Origin: Stachybotrys elegans
Taxonomy: Eukaryota > Ascomycota > Sordariomycetes > Hypocreales > Stachybotryaceae
DNA length: 64,000 nucleotides
Reading direction: 5' to 3'
NCBI GenBank assembly: GCA_020746835.1
Contig: JAGPNK010000008.1
Span: 930,001 to 994,000, forward strand
Made by a program: the position numbers and the translations under genes
Part shown: positions 21,253 through 31,911 of the stretch, in pieces
How positions within the stretch are numbered: position 1 is the first letter of the stretch
How the letters are laid out: each line of letters begins with the position of its first letter
Notes under the pieces: model-generated
The model's database searches: none
Told to the model about the DNA's origin: nothing
Seen by the model: only the letters and a program-made list of their open reading frames with translations

Positions 21253-22589
21253 ATGCCCCTCATCCTACACAACGTCCCCGACGATGAATGCTACGTCGGC
21301 GATGACGGCGTCAAGCGCCCCTACGCCATGATCTTCAACCAGTACGTTCCGCCCCCCGGATCCGAGGACCACCTCAGGCTTCGAAAATGCTGACTCTACG
21401 GGCTAGACAGGACGGCCACGCAGGCTCGACGCGCTCGCGCCGCAACGTCGCCGAGACGGGCTCCTTCGGCAAGTCGACACGGCGCTCGCGCTCCCGCACC
21501 GGCACGCCCGCCCGCTCGCGAGAGAACCCCACGCTCGCGGCAGCAGACAAGATCTTTGGCGACTGGGTGTCGAACCAGACGGCCGCCTCCTCCTCCAGCG
21601 CGGCCGCCAGCGCCGCGGGCACCCTGCAGCGCAAGTCGAGCAACCTGATGCAGGAGGAGACGCCCGCGGCCGCCGGCGGCGCCACCATGTCCTCGCCCGT
21701 CGAGATGATCCTGCGCGGCTTCCGCTCCTCACAGCAGCAGTACGCCGCCATCGCGCACTACGAGGCCCTCGCCGGCACCATCCTCGAGGACTACCCGCGC
21801 GACCCCCCCGCCTCGCAGCGGCGCTACAAGTCGGAGCTGCGCGACCCGGCGTTTACGCGACGCAGGGTCCTGACCCCCGAGGAGAGGGCCCTCGTCAACC
21901 GCGCCGACGGCGGCGAGCACTGGATCAAGGTGACCTTTGAGAGCGCAGAGGCGGGCGATGCCGCCGTCTTTGCCAGCCCCCAGCGCGTCCTTGGCTACCT
22001 CGTCCACGCGGAGCCGTATAGGGGCCTGGCTCCCGTGGACGAGCCCTGTCCCGACATGGACGCCTTTGAGAGCGAGCACCACCGGTCCAGGAGTGTCCCT
22101 GCGTTTGGCACGCCCAAGCGAAAAAGCGGCGGCATGCCAACCTCCTTCAACAGCCGCCTCCTCGACCTCTCCCCCTCAGACTCCCGCACCTCCAGCCAGA
22201 CCCTCGAATCGGGCACTCTGATGGGATCTCATGTCTCTACCGATACCCTCACCTTCCAGGCCCCCGCCGCCGCTGCCTCAACAGGCATTGAGCCCATGGA
22301 GATCGAAGACGACATTTTCTGCCGCCGCATCCCAACGGCCAAGCGAGCACGTCTCCTCCCCGCCGAGCAGGCCCTCCTCCCCCAGCAGTCGATCGTCCAG
22401 CGCTTCATCAACGCCATCCCCTTCGTCAAGTGGTTCGGCGGCAGCATGATCGGAAACGAAGTGCCGCGCAACGAGGCCGGCGAGTTTGACTGGAACAAGG
22501 CCAGCTTGTACTGGAAGATGGTCTGGTGGCTCGACGCCACGTTTGGCCTCTTCAAGGGCGACGTCTGCAGCGTCGACAAGGACGACTAG
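21253..22589 (+). CDS. Unrecognised fungal protein (423 aa, two exons)
   Basis: Exon 1 is 21253-21341 and exon 2 is 21407-22589, with a 65-bp intron (GTACGT, GCTGAC branch, GGCTAG) in phase 2. The ATG is in strong context (GCAGCCATGCCC). The N-terminus [20 protein letters not shown] is followed by [10 protein letters not shown]. Next comes an Arg/Ser-rich, probably disordered stretch ([25 protein letters not shown]), a mid-region with [15 protein letters not shown], and an ordered C-terminal block ([19 protein letters not shown], then [17 protein letters not shown]). I do not recognise the family. The conserved-looking ends with a disordered RS-rich middle suggest a nuclear or scaffold role, but that is a guess. 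Very GC-rich, like many disordered-region genes here. Confidence 0.8.
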
Positions 22590-23022
22590 AGCGCAGCAAA
22601 ACACTTTTCCCAGAGGCACATGTCGGCGCTTCCACGACGAGGATGCGTCGTGCCGCCAGGCTACTAATGTTCTAGAATGCATGAATTTGGCGTTTCGGCG
22701 AAGGCAGCTTATTAAGGAGCGGGTGGGCTACACACGGGCAACACGGACGGCGGCGGGATGCTGATGAGTCCATGTGCAAAAGCCCCGGATTTTCATGGTT
22801 TTTTTTCTTCTTCTTGATGGGTTCGGGTTTTTGTACAGTATAGCTGCTAATGTATACAAGAAGACTAAAGAATTATTGCCGTCCCGCAATGCCTGCCTAT
22901 ACAATAATTGGGTATGATGCCGTGATGGCATAGAAACGCCATGAAGCCTCCTGTCTAAACCATTCTAATCCGTGCCCTGGCTCCTCTCACACACAGTGTC
23001 TTGTTGGACCGACGCAATCCCT

Positions 23023-24387
23023 TTATTGACTACTCCACCGTGCTTCGTCGTGTACAAAGCCGACAGAGTGATCGACAGTATCTACTTGAGCCGACTTGGA
23101 TCTGTCATCACGAGCCCACGGCTCCTCCTCATCCCGATCATGCTCATCGTCATCGTCATCCTCCTCGTCTTCCTCCATGAGTGGTTGCCTCCCCGCATCG
23201 CTCGCCTCTGCCGCCGCACCCAGCGAGTCAAACGTCACATCTGTCGGTATGGGCCGGATCGGCTGCGGAGAGAACGGGCGGGCGTTGCGCGGCTTGTTGA
23301 AGTCGGCGGAGAAGACGCTGTCGTTGTCGCCGGCGGCCCGCTGCTCGGCAGCCACGGCCGCGAGAGACTGATAGCGCTCCGTGTCGACGAGCAGGCTGTC
23401 GCTCCTTGCGTGGCCTGCGGGGCGGGACATGTCGGATGCGGAGTCGGCCAAGATGCTCTTGGGTGGCAGGATGGAGAAGAGCTTGGCCGTGTCGGCGCTC
23501 GAGACGCCGCTCATGTGGTTGGGTTCCTCGGGGGCGAACAGGTCCTGGCCCTTCTCGAGGAGGTCGTCGAGGCCGCCGCCGCTCCAGCCCTTCCTGGCGA
23601 GGCTCTCAAAGATGTCCACCTCGGCGCGGACGAGGCTGCAGCTCGCGTCCACAATGCGCCCGCTCGTCTCCTGGCTCTCGCGCAGCATGGTGGTGGCGTG
23701 GTCGCCGTGCAGCGTAGTTAGGCCGTCGAGCTGTGTCGTCAGTTCGACAAGGTGTGCACGGAAGCGGCCAACGTCGCGGCGGCGCTGCTTGTGCAGCTTC
23801 ATGCCCTCCTTCTCTAGACGCTTAATCTCCTTGCTCTGGGCCTTGATCTTCTGCTGGTACGTCTCCTCCTCGTCATCGATGACCGTCTGCCACTTGTCGA
23901 GGTCGTGCAGGAGGGGCACCTCGAAGGATCGGTAAACAGTCTCGGAGAGGATCTGCTGGTGGTTGGCAATGAGCTGGTGGACGCCCGAGGCGGAGAGGAG
24001 CATGTCGGCGGTGCAGGAGCCCTTGGTGGTGAAGCTGACGCTCATGCTGGCGCCGCTAGGGGGGCCGATGGGCTCGGCGCGAGCCTCCTTGAGCCGGGCG
24101 CATGCCTCGAGGGCAGAGCCAAAGGCAGAGGCGGCGGTGGACAGGGAGGCGAGGGCGAGGCGGTAAGCCTTTGCGGAGGTGACGAGGTCCGAGTAGGCCT
24201 CCTGGGAGCGCTCAAGGTCGGCGCGGGTGAGGACGGCGTGAGCAGGTCTCGGGGGCGGAGGGAGCGGGAGGTTGAACTGGGAGAGCGGGTTCGCCGTGGA
24301 TGCGACCGAGTAGACGGGCGAGCCGGGCACGGCGGGCAGCTGGGAGGGCGTCGGCGACGTGGGCCGAGACGTCTGTGGCGATGCCAT
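23023..24387 (-). CDS. IVY1: IVY1-like I-BAR vacuolar membrane protein (454 aa)
   Basis: Single exon. The ATG at 24387 is chosen over an upstream GTG. A proline/serine-rich N-terminus is followed by a helical region (about residues 55-290) with LTRADLERSQEAYSDLVTSA, SVSFTTKGSCTADM, and a long charged coiled coil (EEETYQQKIKAQSKEIKRLE). This is the layout of the inverse-BAR domain of yeast Ivy1, which binds phospholipids, Vps33 and the Rab Ypt7 on vacuoles and affects fusion and TORC1 signalling. The C-terminal 150 residues are disordered and end in a strongly acidic tract (EEDEEDDDDDEHDRDEEE). Orthology is from overall architecture and sequence feel, not alignment. Its 3' end faces the 423-aa gene. 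Confidence 0.75.
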   Translation of the reverse strand: MASPQTSRPTSPTPSQLPAVPGSPVYSVASTANPLSQFNLPLPPPPRPAHAVLTRADLERSQEAYSDLVTSAKAYRLALASLSTAASAFGSALEACARLKEARAEPIGPPSGASMSVSFTTKGSCTADMLLSASGVHQLIANHQQILSETVYRSFEVPLLHDLDKWQTVIDDEEETYQQKIKAQSKEIKRLEKEGMKLHKQRRRDVGRFRAHLVELTTQLDGLTTLHGDHATTMLRESQETSGRIVDASCSLVRAEVDIFESLARKGWSGGGLDDLLEKGQDLFAPEEPNHMSGVSSADTAKLFSILPPKSILADSASDMSRPAGHARSDSLLVDTERYQSLAAVAAEQRAAGDNDSVFSADFNKPRNARPFSPQPIRPIPTDVTFDSLGAAAEASDAGRQPLMEEDEEDDDDDEHDRDEEEPWARDDRSKSAQVDTVDHSVGFVHDEARWSSQ

Positions 24388-26375
24388 GGCCACCGACGGG
24401 ATGGGAATGGGAGAGGGAGGGGCTTGTTGGCGAGGAGGTGGTTGAGGAGGGGGAGAGGTAAATCTTGTTTACTTGGACGAGTAATTAAGGTCAACACTAG
24501 GTTTGATAACAGTATGCACGTGGAGGCTTATCAGACCCGACGCAACTGGGTCGCCTAGGCTAACTTTTTAGTGGATTACAGGGGGGAAGCCTCAAATCCA
24601 CGAAATTAGTGACATGATCCCAACCGCGAGAGGCGCCCAGCAAATATAAAGATGGAATAAATGAATAGACGAGGAGTGGAGGCGTAGAGACGAAAATCCA
24701 AACAAGCTTGTCGAGGCCTCGAAGATTCGAAAAAATTCCGGGTCGTCGTCACGCACATGCACGCTATCCAAGGCCACGGGACCCCGGATGGGGATGGATA
24801 AAGGTCATGCAATGGAACCCTGGTAACGGGAAGCATGCAGATATGACGCTTGCCTGTAGGGCGTCTGGTGGGTTGCACTAGGCTGCTGACCTCGATCTCG
24901 TCTGTCCGTCCTTTTTCTCGATTGGTCGCTGGGATGACACTTTCATCTCGTCATTCACAAAGAGATAACGCCTTTGATTGTTTCTTATATCCCCAGCTCC
25001 TTGCATTATCAGCATGTGATAACAGCATTTTCTGTGTATTGAATCACCAATTTATAGATATTCTCCACCTTGGAACAGGTGGACATACCGAAACTCTGCA
25101 ACTCGATCGGGCTGCAATATTAACTAGGCAAATAATCTATCCAAGGCATACAGGTTTTGTATGATATAGTAGGCGCGTGCAGTGAGGAAAAAGAACAATA
25201 GTGCATGCGAACAATAATGGTTGACCAAAGAACGGAGTCAAACAATGAGGGGATTGTCAGACTACTGACATCACCTGTTGGCTGGAGCCAGAACACATGT
25301 TTTGTATAAGAAGAGTTTCCTGTTTCATTGAGTTTAGTACTAATAACGTACTAACTAAGAGTAATTTGAGACCGTAGAGGACACGGGTTGACGGTCAGTC
25401 GTTTTAAAGACTAAAGTGAAATTGATAGCTGTATTGAATATCTTGGCCGCGCAGATACCATCTATGCCGCGTCAGTCGCACGCCAAACCACCCGCCTCTA
25501 CCGGAAGATGATGGTCCTGAACAGTTTCCACGACCGACGATGCTTAAGAACCCCCACTGGAATTACATGCATTCTCGACAATCACAAGTAATGAGTAGCA
25601 CGAGCTGCGCTGCAAGGTCCAGGCGCCCATCTTAGCTTAGAAACGGGAACCGGCAGGCAGTTTTGTCCTCATGATGCCGTGTCTTGCTGCCAAGGATGAC
25701 GTTGGCGCGGTCTTCCTGGCTGGCACAGGGCAATCATGTATTCATTTGCTGAGTGAACGTCTTCTGCGATCCGAAACCAAGGTCAGCGACTGAGAAGCCC
25801 AGAGCCTTCCATTGAGGCCAAAAAGAAACTGCATAAACACTACCTAGCTGATAGAGCCAGACGCCCTGACACATGTGTCCTTATAACTGTGTATCAAAAC
25901 TTGGGTGTCAATGAAGTAATGGTATTCGGACTGTGCTTTTGGATGAGGCACAAGAACAAGGGTCAAATTGATGTAGGGACTGTATGCTAGGGGGGTTTCC
26001 GGTGGCTGCGATCCTGGCCCCTGTTACTGTCCCTTTGTTCAAACGTACGGTGCGAACATCAATACTCTATTAGTGGACCGATCAACGTGTCTGTCAGGAT
26101 TCAGCCGGCTCCTGAGTATTCCTGGCCTCTCGGTTTCGTGCAAGCGCAACCTGGACATGTCAACATGTTTGAACTCGGTTCTCACGCATCAAACAACATT
26201 AAAAAGACGGCATATTAGTCTTGAATGCAAGTGGTTATGGGAGTTTGAACAAGAAAATTTTTAAGCATTAAATGACTCCCCCAACCATTCCTTCCAAGCT
26301 CAATAAGCACCATGAACCCTACCTTCGTTCGCTGACTGACGGATATCATTAAGTTATTATGCTAAGGGTACTACG
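24388..26375. other. Intergenic, no supported gene
   Basis: About 2 kb. The first few hundred bases are upstream of the IVY1-like gene. From 25.0 to 26.3 kb the sequence is more AT-rich, with frequent stops in all frames and no coding signal. No tRNA or clear repeat seen. Confidence 0.5.
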
Positions 26376-27568
26376 CTATTCGTGACTGACTTGGGCAAGC
26401 GTCTCTTCATTATGCCCCGTGCCTTTGTGGGTATTGCTCCAGTATGTTATGGCAAGACTGCCCTTCTCCTTGACTTTCAACCTCTCCTTACACAGCCCTT
26501 CATCGAGTGTTGCGAACATGGCCGAGCATATTCTTCCATTTGGACCTGGAAGGTGCCAGTTGTAGGGGTAGACTATGTGAGATGGGAGAAGAATAACCTC
26601 ATCCCACAGGTCCTTCAAAGACGCCTTCCAGCGAAGTATATTCTCTTTCAGGGCAATTGGGCCGGTGATGTGCTCTGCAGTTGGGACGTCGCCCAGACGA
26701 TAAAATATGTTTCGTCTCTGCTCTACCTTGGCTTTGGCGAAGTGGATGGGATACAGGAAGAATGGGTGGCGGGGCGATGCGGCCATCCAGGCATTGGGCA
26801 GGCTGTGCCTGAACGTTTCGTCGTTTTCAAGACGTCCGAATAACGCTATGCTTCGATGATTCTCGGGAATATCGCTTATTGTTTGATCGGTCTTGTTGAC
26901 GAAAGGGATGTGGAATTGATCGAGCGCTTCGTCTGTTGGCCGCAAGCAGTCGACATCGAGATCAGCATAAACTCTGTCATCCCGTTAGCGCATAGAGCCC
27001 CAAGTTGCTGTTCCGCCGGAGCATACCCTCCAAACATATACATGTATAGATTTCGAACGAAGTCTGCGCGGTAAATAGGGCCTGGCAGCTCAAGATAAAT
27101 GTCCTCTAGCCAAGGAAAGTAGGTTTGGACGAGCTTGAGGTTGTCGTCGTCTGTCCAAAGCACCCATTCCCAGCCAACATGCTTCTCACGGCATCCCCGG
27201 CTCCATCTCTTGAACTTGGCTGGGAGATCGTTGTCCTTCCAGCTTTGGTGAAGTAGCTTCGGTATTCCAGGTGTTTTCGGATCGACTGCTCGGCAAAGCA
27301 GCTCGCTCGGGGACAGGGCAACGGCAAGATTGTCGGCGTTCTCGAAAGGAGTATTGAATACCGACGTCGAGCATGCAGCAGGGATCGATGGTATATCGGG
27401 CTCGGATGGCGATGTGTCGGATTCTGAACTCAGCCTCAGCAACGAGGATAAGGAGTCGTTTGGACGATATTGGTTGTGGAGGGTGACCAAAGTGATAACG
27501 AAGGATGAGCCGACCAAACCGAGGATGAAAATGGTCCGCCGAGGCCAAACGCAATTCCGAATGAGCAT
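26376..27568 (-). CDS. GT32 family glycosyltransferase, OCH1-like (379 aa)
   Basis: Exons 27568-27027 and 26973-26376, with a 53-bp intron (GTATGC to GATGACAG). A type II membrane layout: short cytosolic N-terminus, one helix at about residues 13-30 (IFILGLVGSSFVITLVTL), a stem, then the catalytic domain in the Golgi lumen. Family motifs: IPKLLHQSWKDNDLP (102-116), WEWVLWTDDDN, YRADFVRNLYMYMFGGVYAD and the metal-binding DxD in YADLDVDC (Asp185, Asp187). The intron interrupts the codon for the last Gly before VYAD. GT32 enzymes add mannose or other sugars to glycoproteins or sphingolipids; the acceptor here cannot be told. Length is normal for the family. Confidence 0.9.
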
Positions 27569-27901
27569 CCTATGCTACTGCAAGAATAGTTCGTTCAGTG
27601 ACAACGGCAATTCTGTGGGCTTTGAGACGACTCTGGAAGAGAAGAAGGAAGAGAGAAAAGATTTGGTCTGAGAGTACGATCTGACGATGTTCCATGGGTG
27701 ATTGTGACGAATTAGTACCTACCTTGCGCTGTTCCCACATTGGCGCAGGCGAATGTGTAAGTGCTTGATTCCTACAAAATAGAAAAGGGGCTACAGGTCC
27801 CGAGCCATAATGAGCGGATAAACGGGTTGCCCGTTGGTACCAATAAAGGTAATCGCTTACAGCACAGCCAAGACCCTATCATCGTCCCTCGGCGGCATTG
27901 C

Positions 27902-28165
27902 TCAACCCGTGGACAGAGCCAACTGCAGAGAAAATGGGTGAGGTGGGACAATTGCCGTGCCCCTTAGCTCCACTAGAAGACCGAAAGGCAAACCAACTGC
28001 ATACAGTTTTATTGCGGGAACTAGAGGCCGGGAGCTAAAGGAGAAACTAGTGACTAGTAATGCCCAGAATGGAATGGAGGCTGGCCAGACTTGGAAAGAG
28101 ACGGCACATAGCGTGAGCATGCCGACCGTCATGTAAGCTTGGAGAAGTGGTAATGTAATCCCCAA
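27902..28165 (-). pseudogene. Possible oligopeptide-transporter (OPT) relic
   Basis: A minus frame with hydrophobic content and ATG at 28132 reads MTVGMLTLCAVSFQVWPASI then PFWALLVTSFSF. The order W-P-x-x-I-P-x-W-A-L-L resembles the segment of fungal OPT transporters just before their conserved helix with the GIIQA(x)TNQQ signature, but that signature is not recognisable afterwards and the frame stops after 76 codons. I read it as a decayed fragment; it could also be chance hydrophobic sequence. Confidence 0.22.
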
Positions 28166-28640
28166 CCACGAACCCTACTTCTGACTTAATAAAGCCGATT
28201 CCCCCAATCCTATCTTAACTAGCCATGGAGAATTTAGATGGATTTGATAGCTCTTTTCCGTTCAAACTGGCAGCATTCCAATGGGGAAGAAGACTCTGAA
28301 TTGGCTGACCCGATAACGGATCCATTTGTAGTTGATTGGCCAGAGTAGGTCTATCCGCAGGCTGCATGGGGTTTGCATGTGCGCAGGTAGGTAGGTTATG
28401 GGATAGCTCGCGTTACCTTGCTTCACCTTACTATACTTACCATGGATTCTTTGCCACAGAAGCTCTGTCGTGTGATGGGGCGTGGCATCAAAGGTCTGTT
28501 TTCTGACCGAGGCCAGTCTCAATGAGGGCATGCGATCACCAACAGGACAACATCTGCGCATACAAGGTGCAGCCAACGAGGTAGGCTATGGGGCAGCCCT
28601 TTCAGCAGCATCGACTACAGAGAGATTCCGGCGAACTGGA

Positions 28641-28689
28641 GGTTCGAGGTTCGAGGTTCGAGGTTCGAGGTTCGAGGTTCGAGGTTCGA
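28641..28689. repeat. Seven perfect tandem copies of GGTTCGA
   Basis: 49 bases, exactly 7 x 7, without a mismatch, then GGCTGGG. Each copy contains GGTTCGA, the 5' half of the Pol III B box (GGTTCGANNCC). The period is 7, so the array is open in all frames on both strands, which explains several spurious ORFs. Confidence 0.95.
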
Positions 28690-28696
28690 GGCTGGG

Positions 28697-29357
28697 GTGG
28701 TCCCCAGTGTAGTACGAGGCGCGATTTCCGAAACTCGAATGGCCGTACCAGGATCTGCATCAACACAGGGCCTTTCGGAGGTGGTAGTTATATCTTCACC
28801 AACGGCCATCGCTCTGTTGATGCTGTCGACGAGTGTGCCCGCGCTGTTAGGCCATATCGCGACTTTTACCGACGGTGTCCAGTACAATCTCACTGGGCTC
28901 GATGACGCCTCCTTTGCTGAAATGGCAAGTCTCTTCTAAATCGAAACCCTCCTCTGTTTATATACTGACGATGAGGTTGGACAGTTAGTAAATGCTACTC
29001 CTTCCTTTCTTTCCTTCTTTCTTTCTTTCTTTTTTTCCTCTCAAAGATATCTGGACCACTTTCCATCTGCTTTGCTTCGCTTCCCTTTCCTCTCCCTTCC
29101 TGTCATTGCTCACACACCCTCTTCATTCTATTTACTTCTACTGACGATTTGAACTTCCCATCATTAGCGTCGACATTGTAACTCTTGGAAAAGAGTCCAC
29201 CAGTGTCCCTCAGACTTTCGATGCAGTCAAGCTCGAGACGGAGGTGTAAGAGATTACCGACGTCAAGGACGACTGCGTGGTAATCTCCTCCGCAATGCGA
29301 CGGCGTGCTCAAGACAGCAGTTCCCACTGCTCTGCCGGCGCAATACGCCACGTTCAC
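28697..29357 (+). pseudogene. Possible relic of a small HsbA-type cell-wall protein
   Basis: The plus strand has coding-like pieces: AIALLMLSTSVPALLGHIAT then FTDGVQYNLTGLDDASFAEM, a possible GC-AG intron (GCAAGT at about 28925), then ISVDIVTLGKESTSVPQTFD and, after a stop, EITDVKDDCVVISSAMRR. Repeated helical segments with T/S/D/L content resemble hydrophobic surface-binding (HsbA) galactomannoproteins. There is no ATG with signal peptide and a stop splits the last block, so it is at best decayed. Confidence 0.22.
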
Positions 29358-29452
29358 TGTCTGGAATTTCTACGCCCTTTTAGGATATGGTGGATGATTT
29401 GATAGGCTGGGGTATGCAAGGGAGAAGAAGGTGACAACTACTTACTTATGTA

Positions 29453-29714
29453 CCTAGGTAGCTACTACTTACTATCCTGGATAGGTACCTAGAATATCAG
29501 TACTCCCAATTTGGGCAACTTCTCGAATCCAACCTTGAATCCTTCTACTGACTGCAGAGAACCTAGGTAGTTCTCCGTACAATGCTCAGGGATCACAAAG
29601 GCACTGTTAAACCGCACTGTGGTCAAAGTGCAGGAAGGCGTACTAATCCTATTATAGCCAGGGCTAAATACGAGCTGCACGACGCCAAAACGAAGTGCGG
29701 AATACCTACCTAGG
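29453..29714. repeat. Cluster of CCTAGG/TACCTAGGTA palindromes
   Basis: CCTAGG occurs at 29453, 29562 and 29709, each embedded in ACCTAGGT, with nearby variants GGTACCTAG and TAGGTACC. Such TACCTAGGTA-rich patches are scattered in intergenic DNA of many Sordariomycetes. Confidence 0.5.
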
Positions 29715-30031
29715 TTAACGCATATCATGTGACTAGTTCAAGCATCAGCCAGTTCAACAAGCCTGCTGGACCAAAAACAAACCTCACGCCTCGGACATGC
29801 CAATAGAGAAGCAGGGCCCTCTTCTGTAGCACCTCCGTTCCATGACAGAATGGTTGAATTCTCCCACCCTGTATATAACGGGCTGTAGCCTGTTGCTAAC
29901 GACAGGTCTGTATCCATACCGCACTCAAATATCAGCATACAATCTGATGATACAGGTAATGACGCCTCAGTCCAAGAACCTAACATGAATGTCCACGTCT
30001 TTCTTTATTTAGCGACAATTCCGCCCCGGCT

Positions 30032-31480
30032 TTAAACTTCTACCTCGTCAAAACCTCCCCAATCCAGTTTCACCTCCTCTTTAGGCCCACAGCGCCATGA
30101 GCACGCCCTGTGTAGCAGGGGCACTGGAATCGCTTCACCTTCGTTGATGATAATCGAGCGACCCAGGATTTCGCTGCCTGCACTCGGCCTGAGGTCGCAG
30201 ATGATCCGCCATTCCACCCACTCCAGGACAGGCGTGGCGATTATTTTTCGGCACCGGGAACATGTAAGCCCGCCAGCCTTCTTCTGTTCGACGAGACGAT
30301 CAAAAGCCTCTGCGACATGGCCGATATCATCTGCTAAGTAGGAGCGCAACAGCGGTAGCTCAGAGCTGGAGTAGCAGCGACGCAGTGCCAGCTCAAACAG
30401 CGACGGTATGGCCGTGGGGCGATATGTTTTCTCCACCCCTTCAATATCCACGGGTAGCGCTTCCCCCTCAACACCAAGAGAAAAGTCAGATATTACTCTG
30501 CCAGCTGATGTTGATATCTGAAGAGGCGACCGTCCCAGGTAGGCAGTTGCGAATGTCATTGCATGACTGCTTGTCTGGGAGATAAATGTGTAACTCGTCT
30601 TTTTTCTGTCTGACAGCTGTGTGGCTGGCTGAAGGAGGGGGTTCGGATGTAGGACCAGCAGTCTAAGAGTCCCTGACTTTGTCAAGTCGAGGAGCTCTGC
30701 AGGCAAGTGTCGAAGCTTGTTTTGGGAGACATTTAGCTCCTGCAGGTTCTGCAGCCTGTAAATAGAGGGAGGTATGTCTGTGAGGTTATTGCCGCGCAGA
30801 CTGAGGACAGTGAGATTGCTGACGTCAAACAGTGACCCGGGAAGCCGAGTCAGGAGGTTGTTGGCGAGTAATAGACCAAGACGCAGCTCTCTTGCCTGGA
30901 ATGCCACATCCTTGGTAACTTGGGGGATATAGGTGATCTGGGAGAGGAGAGAAATGGTTTCATCCGAAATCTCTTCTAGCCCAAGCGACCACCCATCCAC
31001 AGTCTCCTTCTCCGCATCGATGCATTCGCGGATAATAGCCTGCAGCTTGGCTTCTGTGCTGGTAATCCGAGCGGGCCGCGGCCGCTGCTCGAGCTGAGGA
31101 AGACGCGACTGGGCCGGGATCATGTCCGGAATCTCAATATCGCTTTCCACCCCATCGCTCCCCAAGTAGACACCACTGTCGACCTGGCGCGCCAACGTCC
31201 GCTTAGGCTTCGGCCCAATGACCTGTATGGTGACATCGCCAAATGTTGAGTCGGCTGAGGCGGGCTGCTGCTGAAACCACGACCCAACGTATCGCTTCTT
31301 GCGCCGCCCCTCGGTATAATTGTCTAAACCCGGATCATCATCGCTGGAGAAGAAGGCGGGATCGCTCGAGTTGAATGCCTGCGAAGGACCGTGCCACTGC
31401 GCGCGCGTGCGCTTTAGCGGCTTATTGGAGAGGCTCGGAGTGTTCGGAGGCAGGCGAGGTAAGGATGGCTCTTCTGACAT
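30032..31480 (-). CDS. Leucine-rich repeat protein with C-terminal Cys cluster (482 aa)
   Basis: Single exon from ATG 31480. The N-terminal 150 residues are disordered and basic (KPLKRTRAQW, EGRRKKRYVGSWF). Residues about 195-285 hold three to four leucine-rich repeats of the LxxLxLxxNxLxxLP type (LRLGLLLANNLLTRLPGSLF, LTVLSLRGNNLTDIPPSIY, LQELNVSQNKLRHLPAELL). The C-terminal part has SLFELALRRC and a cysteine cluster, LTCSRCRKII...CDLR...HRACSWRCG, that could bind zinc. LRR proteins of this design exist across Ascomycota as a single-copy family without an agreed role. No membrane segment. It is tandem with PLP2, whose stop is 432 bp upstream of this start. Confidence 0.85.
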   Translation of the reverse strand: MSEEPSLPRLPPNTPSLSNKPLKRTRAQWHGPSQAFNSSDPAFFSSDDDPGLDNYTEGRRKKRYVGSWFQQQPASADSTFGDVTIQVIGPKPKRTLARQVDSGVYLGSDGVESDIEIPDMIPAQSRLPQLEQRPRPARITSTEAKLQAIIRECIDAEKETVDGWSLGLEEISDETISLLSQITYIPQVTKDVAFQARELRLGLLLANNLLTRLPGSLFDVSNLTVLSLRGNNLTDIPPSIYRLQNLQELNVSQNKLRHLPAELLDLTKSGTLRLLVLHPNPLLQPATQLSDRKKTSYTFISQTSSHAMTFATAYLGRSPLQISTSAGRVISDFSLGVEGEALPVDIEGVEKTYRPTAIPSLFELALRRCYSSSELPLLRSYLADDIGHVAEAFDRLVEQKKAGGLTCSRCRKIIATPVLEWVEWRIICDLRPSAGSEILGRSIIINEGEAIPVPLLHRACSWRCGPKEEVKLDWGGFDEVEV

Positions 31481-31911
31481 TTTGAGACTTGGATAATTAA
31501 TAGCGACTCGGATTTATTTCCCCCGTATTCATGACACAGTGAATCAATATTGGTTGGTCGTGGTTTGGAACACGCCTTTGGTGGATGACGTTGGGGAGAC
31601 GCGCCGCACACGCGACTCGACGAGGTGTTGAAAATACAGGGTTCACATCCCCCCTCAACGGCCCCACGTTTGACCCTCTAGTGACATCACGTGTTGCGCC
31701 CGCCCGTTCGACTCCAGGCCGAAGATGGACCTCCCCCAACGATTTGGCACGATGTGGTCCTAAGGTTCGTGACAAAAGCTGGCCGAGGCTTTCTTTTCTC
31801 CAGTCTCGCAGCAGACGGATGGTGTCTGCGGATGCTTTATCCTTGAGACAGGGCTCCATTAAGTCCTCGTTTCCAGTTGTGTACCGAGTAGCCTCCGTCC
31901 ATTAAAACACA
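31481..31911. promoter_or_regulatory. Upstream region of LRR gene, with CACGTG
   Basis: 431 bp between the LRR start and the PLP2 stop. It holds ATCACGTG at about 31686-31693, a bHLH (Cbf1-type) site. No gene. Confidence 0.4.

Larger units (their letters stand above)
27569..30031. other. Sparse 2.5 kb with relics and repeats, no intact gene
   Basis: Contains a possible transporter relic (27902-28165), a seven-copy heptamer array (28641-28689), a fragmentary small-protein relic (28697-29357), a CTTT microsatellite near 29008-29036 and a cluster of CCTAGG palindromes (29453-29714). No intact gene is supported. Confidence 0.5.

Noticed and set aside
23406..24558. Long plus-strand frames antisense to the IVY1-like gene
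   Set aside because: Arg/Gly-rich shadows of a GC-rich coding exon; no independent signal.
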